Origin: Polynucleobacter sp. HIN5
Lineage (GTDB): Bacteria; Pseudomonadota; Gammaproteobacteria; Burkholderiales; Burkholderiaceae
DNA: 64,000 bases
Assembly: GCF_030297555.1 (NCBI RefSeq)
Contig: NZ_AP028136.1
Span: 1,240,001 to 1,304,000 of the forward strand
Direction of reading: 5' to 3'
Below are positions 37,200 through 45,975 of this stretch, piece after piece. The position numbers and the translations under genes were made by a program. Within the stretch, counting starts at the first letter, position 1. Every line of letters starts with the position of its first letter. The notes under the pieces were generated by a model. That model did no database searches. It was not told the origin of the DNA and saw only the letters and a list, made by a program, of their open reading frames with translations.

Positions 37200-37694
37200 T
37201 TAACCCCAAAAAATCTTTTTCATCTCCGACGACCCAATGACCGATTGCAAGCTCATAAATGTGAGGTAAGGCAACACAATTAACCAATAGATCAAACTAA
37301 GTGCCAGTATATGAATCGGGTCACCATTTCCAAAACTAGCCAACGAACTAATGAAGCCTCGATGATGAATCCAACCCTCTAAAGCGGATTCGACAGCGCT
37401 CAACAAAACAACGACGCCTACATAGACAATTGAACGAGGCAAGATTTGCCCAATGAGCGGTCTATCACGCTTACTCTGAATTGGATAAAGCATCTGGCCC
37501 ATGAGCATGAACTTGGCACACAACAATGCTTTCACTAAAGCCAAGCTAATATGGACATAAGGAAAGCCTTGCAAACGTTCAACCGAGAAACTCAGAAATG
37601 CAAGCGCGCAGAACCAGATTGAAAAATAGATGAACAAGATCAGTATTTTTTTAATCTCTTCACCAAGCCGATTTTTGTTCACATGAGGATGCAT
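37200..37694 (-). CDS. Polytopic membrane protein, function unknown
   Basis: 164 residues with four predicted membrane helices (about residues 14-36, 50-68, 82-102 and 128-150). The N-terminus is basic and the segment between helices two and three is charged (QSKRDRP). I recognise no family. It starts ten bases upstream of the DUF748 gene with the same orientation and likely shares its transcript. Codon use looks like the neighbours, so it is probably a real native gene. Confidence 0.6.
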   Translation of the reverse strand: MHPHVNKNRLGEEIKKILILFIYFSIWFCALAFLSFSVERLQGFPYVHISLALVKALLCAKFMLMGQMLYPIQSKRDRPLIGQILPRSIVYVGVVVLLSAVESALEGWIHHRGFISSLASFGNGDPIHILALSLIYWLIVLPYLTFMSLQSVIGSSEMKKIFWG

Positions 37695-37760
37695 ACAGAT
37701 AATTTAACTGAGTGACCTGAAAGCTGGAAGATGGATCGGGATTAAAGGCATGTCTGCCGT

Positions 37761-37852
<92 letters not shown>

Positions 37853-37862
37853 GAAACCATTC

Positions 37863-37868
37863 ATTATA
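37863..37868 (-). promoter_or_regulatory. -10 box of tRNA-Ser(GGA)
   Basis: A perfect TATAAT on the minus strand, ten bases upstream of the tRNA 5' end. The expected -35 position shows only a poor match. It lies in the short gap between tRNA-Ser and acs. Confidence 0.6.
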
Positions 37869-37911
37869 CGGTTCGAGGAGTGGCGGATGATTTTCTGTAG
37901 CTTTTATGAGC

Positions 37912-39885
37912 TTATAGCGACTTCTTTAATTGTTCCAAGATCGCTGGATTCTCAAGCGTCGACGTATCCTGTGTAATATCCTCGCCCTTCGCAATCACAC
38001 GTAAGAGTCTGCGCATAATCTTTCCAGAGCGGGTCTTTGGCAAGTTATCACCAAAGCGCACATCCTTTGGTTTCGCAATCGGACCAATTTCTTTGCCTAC
38101 CCAATTGCGTAATTCAGTTGCGATCTTCTTGGCCTCTTCCCCTTCGGGACGTTTACCCTTAAGAACCACAAAAGCGCAAATTGCTTCACCGGTCATGTCA
38201 TCAGGGCGCCCTACAACAGCAGCTTCGGCGACTAGTGGATTGGCAACCAGGGTCGATTCAATTTCCATGGTGCCCATGCGATGGCCTGAAACGTTGAGAA
38301 CGTCATCGATACGGCCAGTAATGGTGAAGTAGCCGGTATCTTTGTTCCGAATTGCGCCATCACCTGCCAAGTAGAGTTTGCGACCGAACTCATCTGGGAA
38401 ATACGCTTTGACAAAGCGGTCGGGGTCACCCCAAATCGTACGGATCATCGATGGCCATGGACGCTTCACCACTAGGATACCGCCCTGACCATTGGGCATA
38501 TCGTTACCAGTCTCATCCACAATCGCGGCCATAATGCCTGGCAATGGCAAGGTGCAAGAACCGGGAACCATGGGGGTTGCGCCAGGCAATGGGCTAATCA
38601 TATGACCACCGGTCTCGGTTTGCCAGAAGGTATCGGCAATCGGACAACGCGAGCCGCCGATGTTCTCGTAATACCACATCCACGCCTCAGGATTAATTGG
38701 CTCACCCACCGATCCCAAGAGACGCAATGAACTGAGATCGTAATTTTTCGGGTGCACACTTGGATCCGTATTCGATGCCTTAATCAAAGAACGAATTGCA
38801 GTCGGTGCCGTATAGAAAATCGTGGCTTTGTGTTTTTGAATCATCTCCCAAAAACGGCCAGCATTCGGGAAAGTTGGTACACCTTCAAACACGATTTGTG
38901 TACCACCCACTGCCAATGGTCCATAGGCAATGTAGGAGTGCCCAGTGACCCAACCAATGTCAGCCGTACACCAGAAGATATCGCTTGGCTTGATATCAAA
39001 GGTCCACTTCATCGTGAGGATGGCCCACAATAGATAACCACCGGTGGAATGCTGCACGCCTTTTGGCTTACCGGTTGATCCTGAGGTGTACAAAATAAAT
39101 AAAGGATGCTCAGCGCTCACCCATTCTGGATCACAGGTTTTTGCTTCGCTCGCAGTCACTTCATGCATCCATGAATCAAGGCCAGCCTTAAAGGGAATAT
39201 TGCCGCCCGTACGCTTGTAGATGATCACGTTTTTAATGTTCTCGCAGCCACCAAGCGCTAAGGCCTCATCGACAATCGTTTTCAGAGGCAATGCTTTACC
39301 TCCGCGCATTTGCTCATCGGCGGTGATTACTGCAACCGCACCCGCATCAATAATGCGCTCTTGCAAGGATTTTGCTGAGAAGCCTCCAAATACCACGGAG
39401 TGTGTGGCACCAATGCGAGCGCAGGCTTGCATGGCAATCACGCCCTCGACTGACATCGGCATATAAATGATGACGCGATCGCCCTTTTTAATACCGCGTT
39501 TACGCAACGCATTCGCTAATTGACAAACGCGATCGTGTAACTCTTGATAGGTAACCTTCGTTACCTTGCCATCATCCGACTCAAAAATGATGGCGGTTTT
39601 ATTGGCATTGCCATTTTGCAAATTACGATCAAGGCAGTTGTAGGAGGCATTCGTTGTGCCATCCTCAAACCATTTATAAAAAGGTGCCTTGGACTCATCG
39701 AGTACTTTCGTGAATACCTGCTTCCAATGAAGATTTTCTTTGGCTAAGCGCCCCCAAAATCCCTCGTAATCTTTCTCTGCCTCTGCGCACAGCTTTTTGT
39801 ACGCATCCATTCCTGAAATGGCGGCGTTTTTTACAAAATCAGCAGGTGGATTAAAAATCCGGTTTTCTTGCATTAGTGGTTCCAT
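37912..39885 (-). CDS. acs: Acetyl-CoA synthetase (AMP-forming)
   Basis: Activates acetate to acetyl-CoA through acetyl-AMP, feeding acetate into the TCA cycle. 657 residues, the usual length. Conserved segments are [20 protein letters not shown] (AMP loop), [33 protein letters not shown] and the C-terminal [15 protein letters not shown], whose Lys is the acetylation-regulated residue in this family. The start [17 protein letters not shown] is typical of the betaproteobacterial protein. Divergent from fumarase across about 150 bp that contain two inverted repeats. Confidence 0.97.
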   Translation of the reverse strand: MEPLMQENRIFNPPADFVKNAAISGMDAYKKLCAEAEKDYEGFWGRLAKENLHWKQVFTKVLDESKAPFYKWFEDGTTNASYNCLDRNLQNGNANKTAIIFESDDGKVTKVTYQELHDRVCQLANALRKRGIKKGDRVIIYMPMSVEGVIAMQACARIGATHSVVFGGFSAKSLQERIIDAGAVAVITADEQMRGGKALPLKTIVDEALALGGCENIKNVIIYKRTGGNIPFKAGLDSWMHEVTASEAKTCDPEWVSAEHPLFILYTSGSTGKPKGVQHSTGGYLLWAILTMKWTFDIKPSDIFWCTADIGWVTGHSYIAYGPLAVGGTQIVFEGVPTFPNAGRFWEMIQKHKATIFYTAPTAIRSLIKASNTDPSVHPKNYDLSSLRLLGSVGEPINPEAWMWYYENIGGSRCPIADTFWQTETGGHMISPLPGATPMVPGSCTLPLPGIMAAIVDETGNDMPNGQGGILVVKRPWPSMIRTIWGDPDRFVKAYFPDEFGRKLYLAGDGAIRNKDTGYFTITGRIDDVLNVSGHRMGTMEIESTLVANPLVAEAAVVGRPDDMTGEAICAFVVLKGKRPEGEEAKKIATELRNWVGKEIGPIAKPKDVRFGDNLPKTRSGKIMRRLLRVIAKGEDITQDTSTLENPAILEQLKKSL

Positions 39886-39939
39886 ACGAATAACACCCTC
39901 TCTTCGAACTTATAGTGACAACAGAACAAACAATTGGTC

Positions 39940-39959
39940 TATCGTTTCATATGACGATA
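39940..39959. repeat. Inverted repeat in the acs-fumarase intergenic region
   Basis: TATCGT (39940-39945) and ACGATA (39954-39959), a perfect 6-bp pair with an 8-base spacer, 54 bases upstream of the acs start. The size suits a dimeric regulator. The region between the two divergent genes has no other gene-like sequence. Confidence 0.35.
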
Positions 39960-39976
39960 AGTGAATTAAGTCCTGA

Positions 39977-39992
39977 TTTGCCCTATGGCAAA
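39977..39992. repeat. Inverted repeat upstream of fumarase
   Basis: TTTGCC (39977-39982) and GGCAAA (39987-39992) with a 4-base spacer. It lies just before a TAAAAT box at 39997-40002 that could serve as the fumarase -10, so a protein bound here would overlap the promoter. Confidence 0.35.
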
Positions 39993-40034
39993 CCCTTAAA
40001 ATGCGTATTTCATTCCACTTATTGAAATATTTCT

Positions 40035-41558
40035 ATGCCTACGATACGCCAAGAAGACCTGATTCAAAGCATTGCGGACGCTTTTCAGTTTATTTCCTAC
40101 TACCATCCTCGGGATTTCATTCAAGCCATGGGGCGTGCCTACGAGCTTGAACAAGGCCCGGCAGCAAAAGATGCGATTGCTCAAATTTTGACCAATAGCA
40201 AAATGTGTGCCGAGGGTAAGCGACCAATTTGTCAGGACACCGGGATTGCAGTGGTCTTTCTGAAGGTAGGCATGAACATCAATTGGAGTGGCGCCACCAT
40301 GAGTGTTGCTGACATGGTCAATGAGGGTGTGCGGCGTGCCTACATGAACCCCGACAATCCTCTGCGTGGCTCAGTGTTAACTGACCCGGCTGGTAAGCGC
40401 AAGAACACGGGTGACAACACGCCTGCGGTCATTCACTATGAAATTGTGCCAGGCGATGATCTCGAAGTGATTTGTGCAGCTAAGGGCGGTGGCTCAGAGA
40501 ATAAAGCAAAGATGGTGATGCTTAATCCATCGGACTCCATTGTGGATTGGGTCATGAAAACCGTTCCAACCATGGGTGCTGGCTGGTGCCCTCCCGGCAT
40601 TCTTGGAATCGGAATCGGTGGCACGCCGGAGAAAGCGGCTCTTCTTGCCAAGGAGTCGCTCATGGCGCCTGTTGATATTCAAGAGCTGATTGCACGTGGT
40701 CCCAAGAATCGTATCGACGAGTTACGCCTTGAGATTTATGAAAAGGTCAACCAATTAGGGATCGGCGCTCAAGGTCTTGGCGGTCTAGCGACCGTTCTTG
40801 ATGTGAAGATCATGGACTACCCCACACACGCCGCCTCTTTACCAGTGGCAATGATTCCGAACTGTGCGGCCACACGACACCTGCACTTTCACCTTGATGG
40901 TAGCGGCCCGGCTCATTTTGATATTCCGTCGCTTAACGATTGGCCTGCCGTCGCATGGCAACCAGACACCAAACAATCCAAACGTATTGATGTCAATGCG
41001 TTGACTCCCGAGGAAGTGGCTAGCTGGAAACCGGGTCAAACTTTATTACTCAATGGCAAGATCCTCACCGGTCGTGATGCCGCTCACAAACGCATTTCTG
41101 ACATGCTGGCCAAAGGCGAGTCATTACCGGTGAGTTTTAAGAATCGCGTGATCTATTATGTTGGGCCCGTTGACCCCGTGCGTGGTGAAGCGGTCGGCCC
41201 AGCAGGTCCAACGACCGCCACTCGAATGGATAAATTTACCGAGACGATGCTAGGACAAACCGGCTTAATCGCCATGATTGGTAAAGCTGAACGCGGCCCG
41301 GTGGCGATCGAGTCGATCAAGAAGCATCGCTCCGCGTATCTTATGGCAGTCGGTGGTGCAGCCTATCTAGTATCCAAAGCAATTGCCCATGCCAAAGTCG
41401 TTGCATTCCAAGATTTAGGCATGGAAGCGATTTACGAATTCGATGTGGTCGATATGCCAGTGACTGTAGCGGTTGACTCTCAAGGGATCTCCATGCATGA
41501 AACGGGTCCTAAAGAGTGGCAAATGAAAATTGGCAAGATTCCAGTTAGCGTCGCTTAG
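40035..41558 (+). CDS. Fumarate hydratase, class I (4Fe-4S)
   Basis: Hydrates fumarate to malate. 507 residues. The N-terminal hydratase domain shows RPICQDTGIAVVFLKVG and GNPLRGSVLTDPAGKRKNTGDNTPAVIHYEIV-type segments, with cluster cysteines such as that in WCPPGILGIGIGG and MIPNCAATRH. The C-terminal swivel domain has VGPVDPVRGEAVGPAGPTTATRMD. Class I fumarases hold an oxygen-sensitive cluster and are unrelated to the class II FumC type. It is divergent from acs, fitting joint use of acetate and TCA flux, and followed by murI after 22 bp. Confidence 0.95.
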   Translation: MPTIRQEDLIQSIADAFQFISYYHPRDFIQAMGRAYELEQGPAAKDAIAQILTNSKMCAEGKRPICQDTGIAVVFLKVGMNINWSGATMSVADMVNEGVRRAYMNPDNPLRGSVLTDPAGKRKNTGDNTPAVIHYEIVPGDDLEVICAAKGGGSENKAKMVMLNPSDSIVDWVMKTVPTMGAGWCPPGILGIGIGGTPEKAALLAKESLMAPVDIQELIARGPKNRIDELRLEIYEKVNQLGIGAQGLGGLATVLDVKIMDYPTHAASLPVAMIPNCAATRHLHFHLDGSGPAHFDIPSLNDWPAVAWQPDTKQSKRIDVNALTPEEVASWKPGQTLLLNGKILTGRDAAHKRISDMLAKGESLPVSFKNRVIYYVGPVDPVRGEAVGPAGPTTATRMDKFTETMLGQTGLIAMIGKAERGPVAIESIKKHRSAYLMAVGGAAYLVSKAIAHAKVVAFQDLGMEAIYEFDVVDMPVTVAVDSQGISMHETGPKEWQMKIGKIPVSVA

Positions 41559-41580
41559 TAGATTAAGCTGGTAAGCAACG

Positions 41581-42378
41581 TTGGCAACGATCGGCGTATT
41601 TGATTCTGGGGTTGGTGGTCTATCCATTTTGGATGAGGCACTCAAGCAACTCCCACGACATCATTACATTTACTTGGCCGATTCTGCCAACGCACCCTAC
41701 GGAGAAAAATCCGCCACTTGGATTGCCAAGCGTAGTTTGCAGTTGTGTCGCTACCTGGTTGATCAAGGTTGCGATGCCATTGTGGTGGCATGCAATACCG
41801 CAACCGCAGAAGCGATTGCCCAAATCCGCTCTGAGCTTCAAATACCCATCATTGGTGTCGAGCCCGGTATTAAACCAGCAGCGATGCAATCCCAAAATGG
41901 CGTTGTAGGTGTGCTTGCTACGGAGGCAACCCTCAATAGCGATAAGTTCAATGCGCTCTTAGCCACATTACCCAGTCACTGTCGCTTTATTAAGCAAGCG
42001 GGCGCTGGCTTAGTGCCGCTCATCGAGGATGGACAAATTGAATCTCCCGCCATACGTACTCTATTACAAACACACTTAAATGGAATCATTGAGGCACAAG
42101 CAGACACCTTGGTTCTGGGTTGTACGCATTACCCTTTTCTAAAAAATCAGATTAAGGAACTCATGGGTGCATCGGTCACCATCGTAGACACAAGCGATGC
42201 CGTGGTTCGTCAGTTGGGTCGGCAGCTTGAGCAACACGGCCTAGCTGAAGAAGCAGGGGTTACATCATTAAAGTTGCTGAGTACTGCAAATGGGGATACA
42301 TTACAGGCCATGGCAGAGCGTTTATTGCGAACTCCTTTGTCATTCCGTAGCGTCGACAAACGATCATTGATGATTTGA
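41581..42378 (+). CDS. murI: Glutamate racemase
   Basis: Supplies D-glutamate for peptidoglycan. 265 residues. The two catalytic cysteines are in VVACNTATAEA and VLGCTHYPFL; the substrate loop begins IGVFDSGVGGLSIL, and PYGEKSATWI follows. The reading frame opens with TTG 41581 (MATIGVF); no ATG is available nearby in frame before the conserved IGVFDSG, and the site lacks a clear Shine-Dalgarno sequence. tonB begins two bases after its stop. Confidence 0.95.
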   Translation: MATIGVFDSGVGGLSILDEALKQLPRHHYIYLADSANAPYGEKSATWIAKRSLQLCRYLVDQGCDAIVVACNTATAEAIAQIRSELQIPIIGVEPGIKPAAMQSQNGVVGVLATEATLNSDKFNALLATLPSHCRFIKQAGAGLVPLIEDGQIESPAIRTLLQTHLNGIIEAQADTLVLGCTHYPFLKNQIKELMGASVTIVDTSDAVVRQLGRQLEQHGLAEEAGVTSLKLLSTANGDTLQAMAERLLRTPLSFRSVDKRSLMI

Positions 42379-42380
42379 GC

Positions 42381-43097
42381 ATGGCCTCTGCAAGTTCCGC
42401 ACATTGGCGTCTTCCTTTCTCACGGGATGAACGCATCATCATCGTACTGGTCATTCTGGTGCACGTATCATTGGTCGTTCCCTTTCAATTTGGTTTAAGC
42501 CCAAAGCCGCCGGATTATCAAAATGACGAGCGGGTCATGGCAAATCTGGTGGCGCCAGAGACCCCACAGGCGCCAGCCAAGAAGGCCGCACCCCCTGCCC
42601 CTAAGATGGCGGCTGAGGCACCCAAACCCACCCCCAAGCCGGAACCTAAAAAACCAGAGAAATCCGTTGCTCCCGCACCAAGCCCCACACCCGCACAAAA
42701 AGCACCTGCTCCAGCAGAAACAGCAACGTCCAAACCTAGCGAGAGTCCACAGAATGCGACCGTGGCCCCGCCTACGGGTGGCGGTGGAGTGAGCGGCACC
42801 CCCATCCAAACGGATATTGGTAAATTAGTGGTGGTCTACCAGCCCGATGCCGATCCGTATTACCCCTCATTCTCAAAGCGGGCAGGCGAGCAAGGCGAAG
42901 TAGTGGTCAGGCTCATCATTAGCGAGTCCGGCGAAGTGGAAGAGGCGCGCTTATTACAGTCCAGCTCCTACCCCAGGCTTGATCGGGCTGCAATGGAAAT
43001 TGGTAAGCGGTATCGATTTAAGCCCTACACCATTAATGGCAGTCCCACTAAAATCTCAACCAATCTATTAATTAAATTCAACCTAAAGAGCCCCTAA
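42381..43097 (+). CDS. tonB: TonB energy-transducing protein
   Basis: 238 residues from ATG 42381; the TTG at 42375 overlaps the murI stop and is unlikely. One N-terminal membrane helix (about residues 17-36, IIIVLVILVHVSLVVPFQ) is followed by a Pro/Ala/Lys-rich spacer (about 55-130) that spans the periplasm. The C-terminal TonB domain reads GEVVVRLIISESGEVEEARLLQSS and RFKPYTINGSP. It passes proton-motive energy from ExbB-ExbD to outer-membrane receptors for iron chelates or vitamin B12. First of a three-gene unit. Confidence 0.93.
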   Translation: MASASSAHWRLPFSRDERIIIVLVILVHVSLVVPFQFGLSPKPPDYQNDERVMANLVAPETPQAPAKKAAPPAPKMAAEAPKPTPKPEPKKPEKSVAPAPSPTPAQKAPAPAETATSKPSESPQNATVAPPTGGGGVSGTPIQTDIGKLVVVYQPDADPYYPSFSKRAGEQGEVVVRLIISESGEVEEARLLQSSSYPRLDRAAMEIGKRYRFKPYTINGSPTKISTNLLIKFNLKSP

Positions 43098-43098
43098 T

Positions 43099-43791
43099 AT
43101 GAACAATGCATTTGGCCTTCACCATCTTTGGACCCAAGGGGACTTTGTCACTCACTTTGTTGCCCTTTTACTTTTGTTGATGTCGATTGTGACCTGGGTC
43201 ATTTTGATCAGTCGCCTATGGGGTTTACGTAATATCAAACGTCTCAAAGGTGAATTGGATTCCTTCTGGCGAGCTCGCTCGTTTGATGAAGGACTCAATA
43301 GTCTTAGCAATCAGGCAATCAACCCCTTCTTCATAGTTGCAAAGACTGGTAATGAAGCCTCAGCTCACCATCAGAACCAAAGTGCTAGTCATCGTGAACT
43401 CTTTCAAACCCTCAATTACTCCGAATGGATGGCACGTAGTTTAAAAAATGGGGTCGACTCCTCGACCGCTCAATTGCAAAAAGGGTTAACGTTTTTAGCT
43501 TCCACCGGTGCGACCGCACCATTTATCGGTTTGTTCGGTACGGTCTGGGGGATCTATCACGCCCTGATTGCGATTAGCAGCTCAGGCAGTGCGCAAATCG
43601 ATCAAGTCGCCGGTCCCATTGGAGAGGCGCTCATCATGACCGCCTTTGGTCTCGCCGTTGCCATTCCAGCAGTGCTTGGCTACAACACCATTAATCGCTC
43701 GAATCGTTTAGTTGTGGCTGACCTCAATCGCTTTGCTAATGATCTCTTAGCTTACTTTGTCACTGGCGCACGCGTTGCCCAGAAAGATTAA
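43099..43791 (+). CDS. exbB: ExbB proton channel subunit
   Basis: 230 residues, MotA/TolQ/ExbB family. Three membrane helices: one near residues 18-40, and the pair with ASTGATAPFIGLFGTVWGIYHAL and ALIMTAFGLAVAIPAVLGYN. The GLFGTVWGI and the TAFGLAVAIPA motifs line the proton path. It starts one base after the tonB stop and is followed two bases later by exbD. Confidence 0.95.
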   Translation: MNNAFGLHHLWTQGDFVTHFVALLLLLMSIVTWVILISRLWGLRNIKRLKGELDSFWRARSFDEGLNSLSNQAINPFFIVAKTGNEASAHHQNQSASHRELFQTLNYSEWMARSLKNGVDSSTAQLQKGLTFLASTGATAPFIGLFGTVWGIYHALIAISSSGSAQIDQVAGPIGEALIMTAFGLAVAIPAVLGYNTINRSNRLVVADLNRFANDLLAYFVTGARVAQKD

Positions 43792-43793
43792 TC

Positions 43794-44210
43794 ATGTCCT
43801 TTAGCAATCCCTCAAACGATCAGCAAGAAGATGGCCTGATGGCCGAGATCAACATGACGCCCATGGTGGATGTCATGTTAGTTCTGCTCATCATTTTTAT
43901 GATCACCCTGCCCGTCGTCCAGCAAGCGGTGAAGGTCGAACTACCTAAAGCCAATAGCGTACGTAATGAAGTAAAGCCTGAGTCGGTTCAGTTGACCATT
44001 GATGGCAAAGGTCAAATCTTTTGGAATAGCACACCGATCGACTTGGCAACCTTTACCGCGTATGCGGATAAAGCTGCTAAGAAAGATCCCCAACCCGAGA
44101 TTAACTTACGGGCTGATAAATCGGTGCGCTACGATGCAGTTGCTCAGGTGCTTGCCGCATCACGGCGCGCGGGCTTAACAAAATTAGGGTTTGTAACTGA
44201 GCCTGATTAA
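43794..44210 (+). CDS. exbD: ExbD biopolymer transport protein
   Basis: 138 residues. The single membrane helix begins INMTPMVDVMLVLLIIFMIT, with the essential proton-relay Asp in the MVDVM motif. The periplasmic domain ends VAQVLAASRRAGLTKLGFVTE. It works with ExbB as the motor for TonB. Its stop codon overlaps that of the convergent PLD-family gene by four bases. Confidence 0.95.
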   Translation: MSFSNPSNDQQEDGLMAEINMTPMVDVMLVLLIIFMITLPVVQQAVKVELPKANSVRNEVKPESVQLTIDGKGQIFWNSTPIDLATFTAYADKAAKKDPQPEINLRADKSVRYDAVAQVLAASRRAGLTKLGFVTEPD

Positions 44211-44803
44211 TTAGGTTTGGCTGCCTTACGCTCAGGCGGTGTAGTAATTGGATAACTGCGCTCCCAATGCGAAATGAAGTTTTTGTAATACTGCTGCGCT
44301 AATGGTGTTGAGCGCAAAATAATCATATTCTCCGCATTGCTTTTCTCGGCACTATTGGTGAAGTTATAACTTCCAGTCACCACAATCTCGCCATCAATGA
44401 TCATCACCTTATGGTGAAAAATACGATGGGCCTTATTACCGCGCACTGATACACCCCCTTTAAGCAATACCGGGATCACATCAAAGTTATTTGCAGCCGT
44501 TGGCCCATCCTGAATCACCTGCACCTCCACGCCGCGTTTAGCTGCCCTAGCAAGCGCCTCTGCAATCTCCAAATAGGTAAAGCTATAGGTCATCACCTGA
44601 ATACTTTTCTTAGCGCCATCCAAATACCGAATTAATCCACGCGCCGCTCCCGTCGGAGGAGTAAAAAAGACTGCCAATACCTCTGCAGTGATTGGTGCAT
44701 CCGCTTTTGCAGTCTCTCGGGTATTTTTAGTCGGCTCTGGATTGGCCCAAACCGTTTGGACCAAGAACAGCGCACTAAGAAGAATGAGGGTGTATTTTTT
44801 CAT
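44207..44803 (-). CDS. Secreted phospholipase D-fold (Nuc-like) nuclease
   Basis: 198 residues with an N-terminal signal peptide (YTLILLSALFLVQTVWA). One HKD motif: HHKVMIIDGEIVVTGSYNFTNSAE, the single-motif form that dimerises, as in the Nuc endonuclease of Salmonella plasmid pKM101. PLD proteins of this size are usually nucleases and not lipases. It faces exbD tail to tail, divergent from the FGE-fold gene. Exported localisation is visible; DNA as substrate is inference. Confidence 0.85.
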   Translation of the reverse strand: MKKYTLILLSALFLVQTVWANPEPTKNTRETAKADAPITAEVLAVFFTPPTGAARGLIRYLDGAKKSIQVMTYSFTYLEIAEALARAAKRGVEVQVIQDGPTAANNFDVIPVLLKGGVSVRGNKAHRIFHHKVMIIDGEIVVTGSYNFTNSAEKSNAENMIILRSTPLAQQYYKNFISHWERSYPITTPPERKAAKPN

Positions 44804-44891
44804 GGGCTTGGTTGCTCAAAAATTCCGTGATGCAAAAGATTTGGAATTCAGCAAAAATGCTTGTTATCACAATTGAGATGAACAAACTTAT

Positions 44892-45650
44892 ATGAATATT
44901 CTCACAATTAGCAAAATTTGCATATTTTCATTCCTGACTTTTGGTTTTCATGTGCACGCTCAGCCTGTGAAATCAACCATCCCGAGTCTTGAGGTGCACG
45001 GCATTCTTTGGGATCAGCATGAGATGACGATTGGCGAGGTCAAACGTTATGCCGCTGCGACTGGTTTTCAAAGTGCAGCAGAGAAAGCTGGTGGTGGCAC
45101 TTCGTATGAATTAGGCTTTGTGAAAAAACCTGGGTGGACTTGGCGTACGCCTTATGGTGTAGCAGCTGGAGATAATGAACCAGCAGTTCACCTGAATGCC
45201 TTTGAGGCTCAATCGATCTGCGAATTCTTTGGCAAACGCTTGCCCACCGATAAAGAATGGGTTGAGGCGGCATTCGTAGAGCAACGCAAATCCCCGCCGG
45301 CCGGTTTTCAGCGGGGGCAACGCTACCCCTACCCAAACGGTAGTACCCCCAAAGGTTCCCATTGTCTAAGTTCAGCCTGTGGGAACTACAAAGGCCTGGC
45401 TCCGGCGGGAAGTTTGCTCCGTGGCGATGGTCATGTGGCGGCTGGGACCACTCAGCCAGGCGTCAATGGCATCTCGGATATGGGCGGCAATGTATGGGAA
45501 TGGACGTCAACCAAAGTTAACAGTGAGCGCATTACCCGCGGGGCTTCTTGGTGGTATGGTCCTGAGCAACAAATGGAGGGTAATGTGGCCACCAAGCCTG
45601 AAAACACTGTAGTGGTCTACATCGGATTTCGCTGCGTACGAAATCCATAA
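44892..45650 (+). CDS. Exported formylglycine-generating enzyme (SUMF1) fold protein
   Basis: 252 residues with a signal peptide (about residues 1-23, ending VHA). The SUMF1/FGE fold shows WDQHEMTIGEVKRYAAATG, NAFEAQSICEFFGKRLPTDKEW, the DMGGNVWEWTS motif and RGASWWYGPEQQ with IGFRCVRNP. The active-site cysteines of true FGE are missing: RGASWWYGPEQQ has no Cys where FGE has its pair, so sulfatase maturation is unlikely. Many exported SUMF1-fold proteins bind or help assemble partners instead. It ends one base before the CCA end of the oppositely oriented tRNA-Leu. Confidence 0.8.
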   Translation: MNILTISKICIFSFLTFGFHVHAQPVKSTIPSLEVHGILWDQHEMTIGEVKRYAAATGFQSAAEKAGGGTSYELGFVKKPGWTWRTPYGVAAGDNEPAVHLNAFEAQSICEFFGKRLPTDKEWVEAAFVEQRKSPPAGFQRGQRYPYPNGSTPKGSHCLSSACGNYKGLAPAGSLLRGDGHVAAGTTQPGVNGISDMGGNVWEWTSTKVNSERITRGASWWYGPEQQMEGNVATKPENTVVVYIGFRCVRNP

Positions 45651-45651
45651 T

Positions 45652-45741
45652 TGGTGCCCGAGGCCGGAATCGAACCGGCACGCCCTTTTTATGAGCGGCA
45701 GATTTTAAATCTGCTGTGTCTACCGATTTCACCACTCGGGC
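45652..45741 (-). tRNA. tRNA-Leu (TAA anticodon)
   Basis: Minus-strand class II tRNA. The acceptor GCCCGAG pairs with CTCGGGC, the anticodon stem GCAGA/TCTGC closes the loop TTTAAAA (anticodon TAA), the variable arm is long, and the T loop contains GTTCGATTC. The discriminator is A and CCA is encoded (45652-45654). Confidence 0.96.
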
Positions 45742-45755
45742 AAACGTAATCCATC

Positions 45756-45761
45756 ATTGTA
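45756..45761 (-). promoter_or_regulatory. -10 box of tRNA-Leu
   Basis: TACAAT on the minus strand, 14 bases upstream of the tRNA 5' end. The -35 position is poor (at best TCACCA). The ACGCAT/ATGCGT inverted repeat at 45773-45788 lies immediately upstream, over that -35 position. Confidence 0.5.
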
Positions 45762-45772
45762 ATAAAAACTTT

Positions 45773-45788
45773 ACGCATGGTGATGCGT
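45773..45788. repeat. Inverted repeat between tRNA-Leu and the TRAP operon
   Basis: ACGCAT (45773-45778) and ATGCGT (45783-45788) with a 4-base spacer. It lies upstream of the tRNA-Leu -10 box and about 190 bases upstream of dctP. The 233-bp gap 45742-45975 holds no gene. Confidence 0.35.
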
Positions 45789-45826
45789 TGCAACAATGGG
45801 AACTATGTGAAATCGTATCACGAGAG

Positions 45827-45856
45827 GGTAAGACAATCTTACCGAACACCCTTTTT
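45827..45856 (+). terminator. Possible terminator after the FGE-fold gene
   Basis: GGTAAG and CTTACC (45827-45832, 45838-45843) form a 6-bp stem with a 5-base loop, followed after eight bases by CCC and a run of five T (45852-45856). The gap between stem and T-tract is long for an intrinsic terminator. It would stop transcripts of the upstream plus-strand gene before the TRAP promoter. Confidence 0.3.
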
Positions 45857-45975
45857 AAATAACCATGAAGCCATGCAAACAAAGGGTTTACCCCATATCT
45901 CATTCCGTCCAATAATCCTACAATTTCCTTCTGCTTTACACGCAGTATTAAATTGATATTAACTAGGAGATATGA

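Noticed and set aside
42495..42809. Open frames rich in Gly or Cys opposite tonB
   Set aside because: They are the complement of the Pro/Ala/Lys-rich TonB spacer, a known source of spurious open frames.
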